Position numbers and translations under genes: made by a program
In this document: positions 63,194-64,000 of the stretch, piece after piece
Numbering within the stretch: the stretch's first letter is position 1
Layout of the letters: every line of letters begins with the position of its first letter
Source of the DNA: WHSW01 sp963828755
Lineage (GTDB): Bacteria; Actinomycetota; Thermoleophilia; Solirubrobacterales; 70-9
Direction: 5' to 3'
NCBI GenBank assembly: GCA_963828755.1
Contig: CAWHFY010000017.1
Location: 195,232 to 259,231 of the forward strand
DNA length: 64,000 nt
The notes under the pieces: generated by a model
Told to the model about the DNA's origin: nothing
The model's input: the letters and a program-made list of their open reading frames with translations, nothing else
The model's database searches: none

Positions 63194-64000
63194 CCACGCG
63201 GAGATTGATACTTAGCTTGGCAGCGGGCACGGTGCTCGTGTTGGCTGTCCCCGCGACGGCGGGGCCGCCGCTGGCGGCGCCGAGGGGCGGCGAGCCAGCA
63301 GCGGAGAACCCCCCTCCTGCCGAGGACCCGCCGGCCCCACCTGCCGACGACCCGCCGGCGCCTCCTGCGGAGGACCCGCCGGCCCCACCCGCCGACGACC
63401 CGCCGGCGCCTCCTGCCGAGGACCCGCCGGCCCCACCCGCCGACGACCCGCCGGCCCCACCTGCCGACGACCCGCCGGCGCCTCCTGCCGAGGACCCGCC
63501 GGCCCCACCTGCCGACGACCCGCCGGCCCCACCTGCCGAGGACCCGCCGGCGGGGACTGAGCCTGTGCCAGGCGAGTCAGGCTGCACACTCACGAGCTCC
63601 GGGCTGGCCTGTCCGCGCCGATCCCGCGTGCGTGATCACGAGCTCCGGCGTGACGTGCGGGTCGGGCTGCACCATCACGAGCGCGGGCCTCGTCTGCCCG
63701 GGCGGCGGAGAGGTCGTCCCGCCGGCCGCGCCTGAGCCGGAGCAACCGACCCCGCCGGAGTCGGGAGTGGAGTCGACGTCCTCGTCCTCCGACTCGGAGC
63801 CGGGGTCCGCCTCGGCTCGGCGCGGCGAGGCGAGCCGCGAGCGGCCGGTCAGCGCGCCGGTCGTCCCGGGCGCCGTCACGGACGCGAGGGGAGGCGAGCT
63901 CGCGTTCACGGGCGCGCCACTCGTGCCGGTCTTCTCGGTCGGGCTGGCGCTGTTCATGGGCGGGCTGCTATTGCGCCGCCGAGCGTCGGGCGCCGCCACG
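63190..64000 (+). CDS. Pro/Asp-repeat surface protein with LAxTG-type sorting signal (runs to window end, frame broken)
   Basis: AGGAGGG precedes the ATG. A signal peptide (LILSLAAGTVLVLAVPATAG) is followed by about ten 8-residue repeats of the type DPPAPPAE/D, then three Cys-bracketed motifs CTLTSSGLAC, CVITSSGVTC and CTITSAGLVC. The first is separated from the others by an extra C near 63623. The end shows ELAFTG, a hydrophobic helix (PVFSVGLALFMGGLLL) and RRRA: a sorting signal like those used by class E sortases. The stop codon is beyond the window. Probably displayed on the cell wall. Confidence 0.75.
63311..63555 (+). repeat. 24-bp tandem repeats encoding PPAPPA(E/D)D
   Basis: About ten units of the form GACCCGCCGGCCCCACCTGC-CGAG, alternating GAG and GAC endings and cct/cca variants. 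In frame with the surface protein at 63190. Confidence 0.85.

Noticed and set aside
63311..63555. CRISPR-like or minisatellite locus without coding role
   Set aside because: The units are 24 bp, keep one reading frame and encode a Pro/Asp stalk in a protein with signal peptide and sorting signal.

Overview
The window is high-G+C DNA with densely packed genes, many of them overlapping by 1-4 bases. The gene families suggest an aerobic soil actinobacterium, probably of the Thermoleophilia/Solirubrobacterales type; this placement is an inference from gene content, since no rRNA or other marker gene is present. Many transcription units have a -10 element of the form TANNNT 5-8 bases before the start codon and no Shine-Dalgarno sequence, which points to widespread leaderless transcription. 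About twenty coding frames are interrupted by single-base shifts with conserved protein on both sides, mostly in G/C runs. These look like sequence errors rather than real pseudogenes, and I have joined the pieces where the protein family makes the join clear.

Layout. 0-8 kb: oxidoreductases, a CoA-transferase family enzyme, a cold-shock protein, a DUF892 ferritin-like protein, a ZIP transporter, two tandem small paralogues behind a palindromic operator, and an RTX-repeat secreted protein with a decayed second copy beside it. 8-15 kb: a Baeyer-Villiger-type monooxygenase, a crotonase, a secreted GH31 glycosidase, and a CsoR copper sensor with its operator next to an FAD oxidoreductase. 14.7-27.7 kb: a minus-strand peptide module (TetR regulator, LD-carboxypeptidase, peptide-binding protein, two permeases, two ATPases, an S58/P1 aminopeptidase, an M20 peptidase), preceded by kdd and kce of the 3,5-diaminohexanoate (beta-lysine) route and a divergent deacetylase of the histone-deacetylase fold. 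A five-copy 46-bp tandem repeat with dispersed relatives lies inside this region. 27.6-38.2 kb: regulators with visible operators (CGNR, SoxR, PadR), an Rpf-like protein under a c-di-AMP riboswitch, a two-gene cupredoxin operon, a secreted M19-type dipeptidase, a cNMP-domain flavoprotein, a cupin and a PAP2-family membrane protein.

38.2-51.2 kb is a form I aerobic carbon monoxide dehydrogenase locus. On the minus strand, in transcription order, it holds an acidic disordered protein, five tiny single-pass membrane proteins, coxM, coxS, coxL (active-site loop AYRCSFR), an XdhC-family protein, a YHS-domain protein, a MocA-like cytidylyltransferase, coxD, coxE, a Cys-rich 61-residue protein and a free-standing 149-residue copy of one CoxL domain. 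coxG and a zinc-ribbon protein follow after a YceI gene, and a second XdhC-family gene is divergent at the upstream end. The membrane-protein array and the mini-CoxL are the most novel-looking parts of the window.

51.2-64 kb: a secreted Cys-rich protein, a hydrolase/methyltransferase/membrane-protein trio, a MarR-controlled VOC/cupin pair, a UspA-UbiB fusion, a decayed stretch (58.7-61 kb) with a tRNA 3'-end fragment and a ZIP remnant, an F420-dependent NADP oxidoreductase-like gene, a LuxR-type regulator, a type I phosphodiesterase with many frame breaks, and a Pro/Asp-repeat surface protein with an LAFTG sorting signal that runs off the end.
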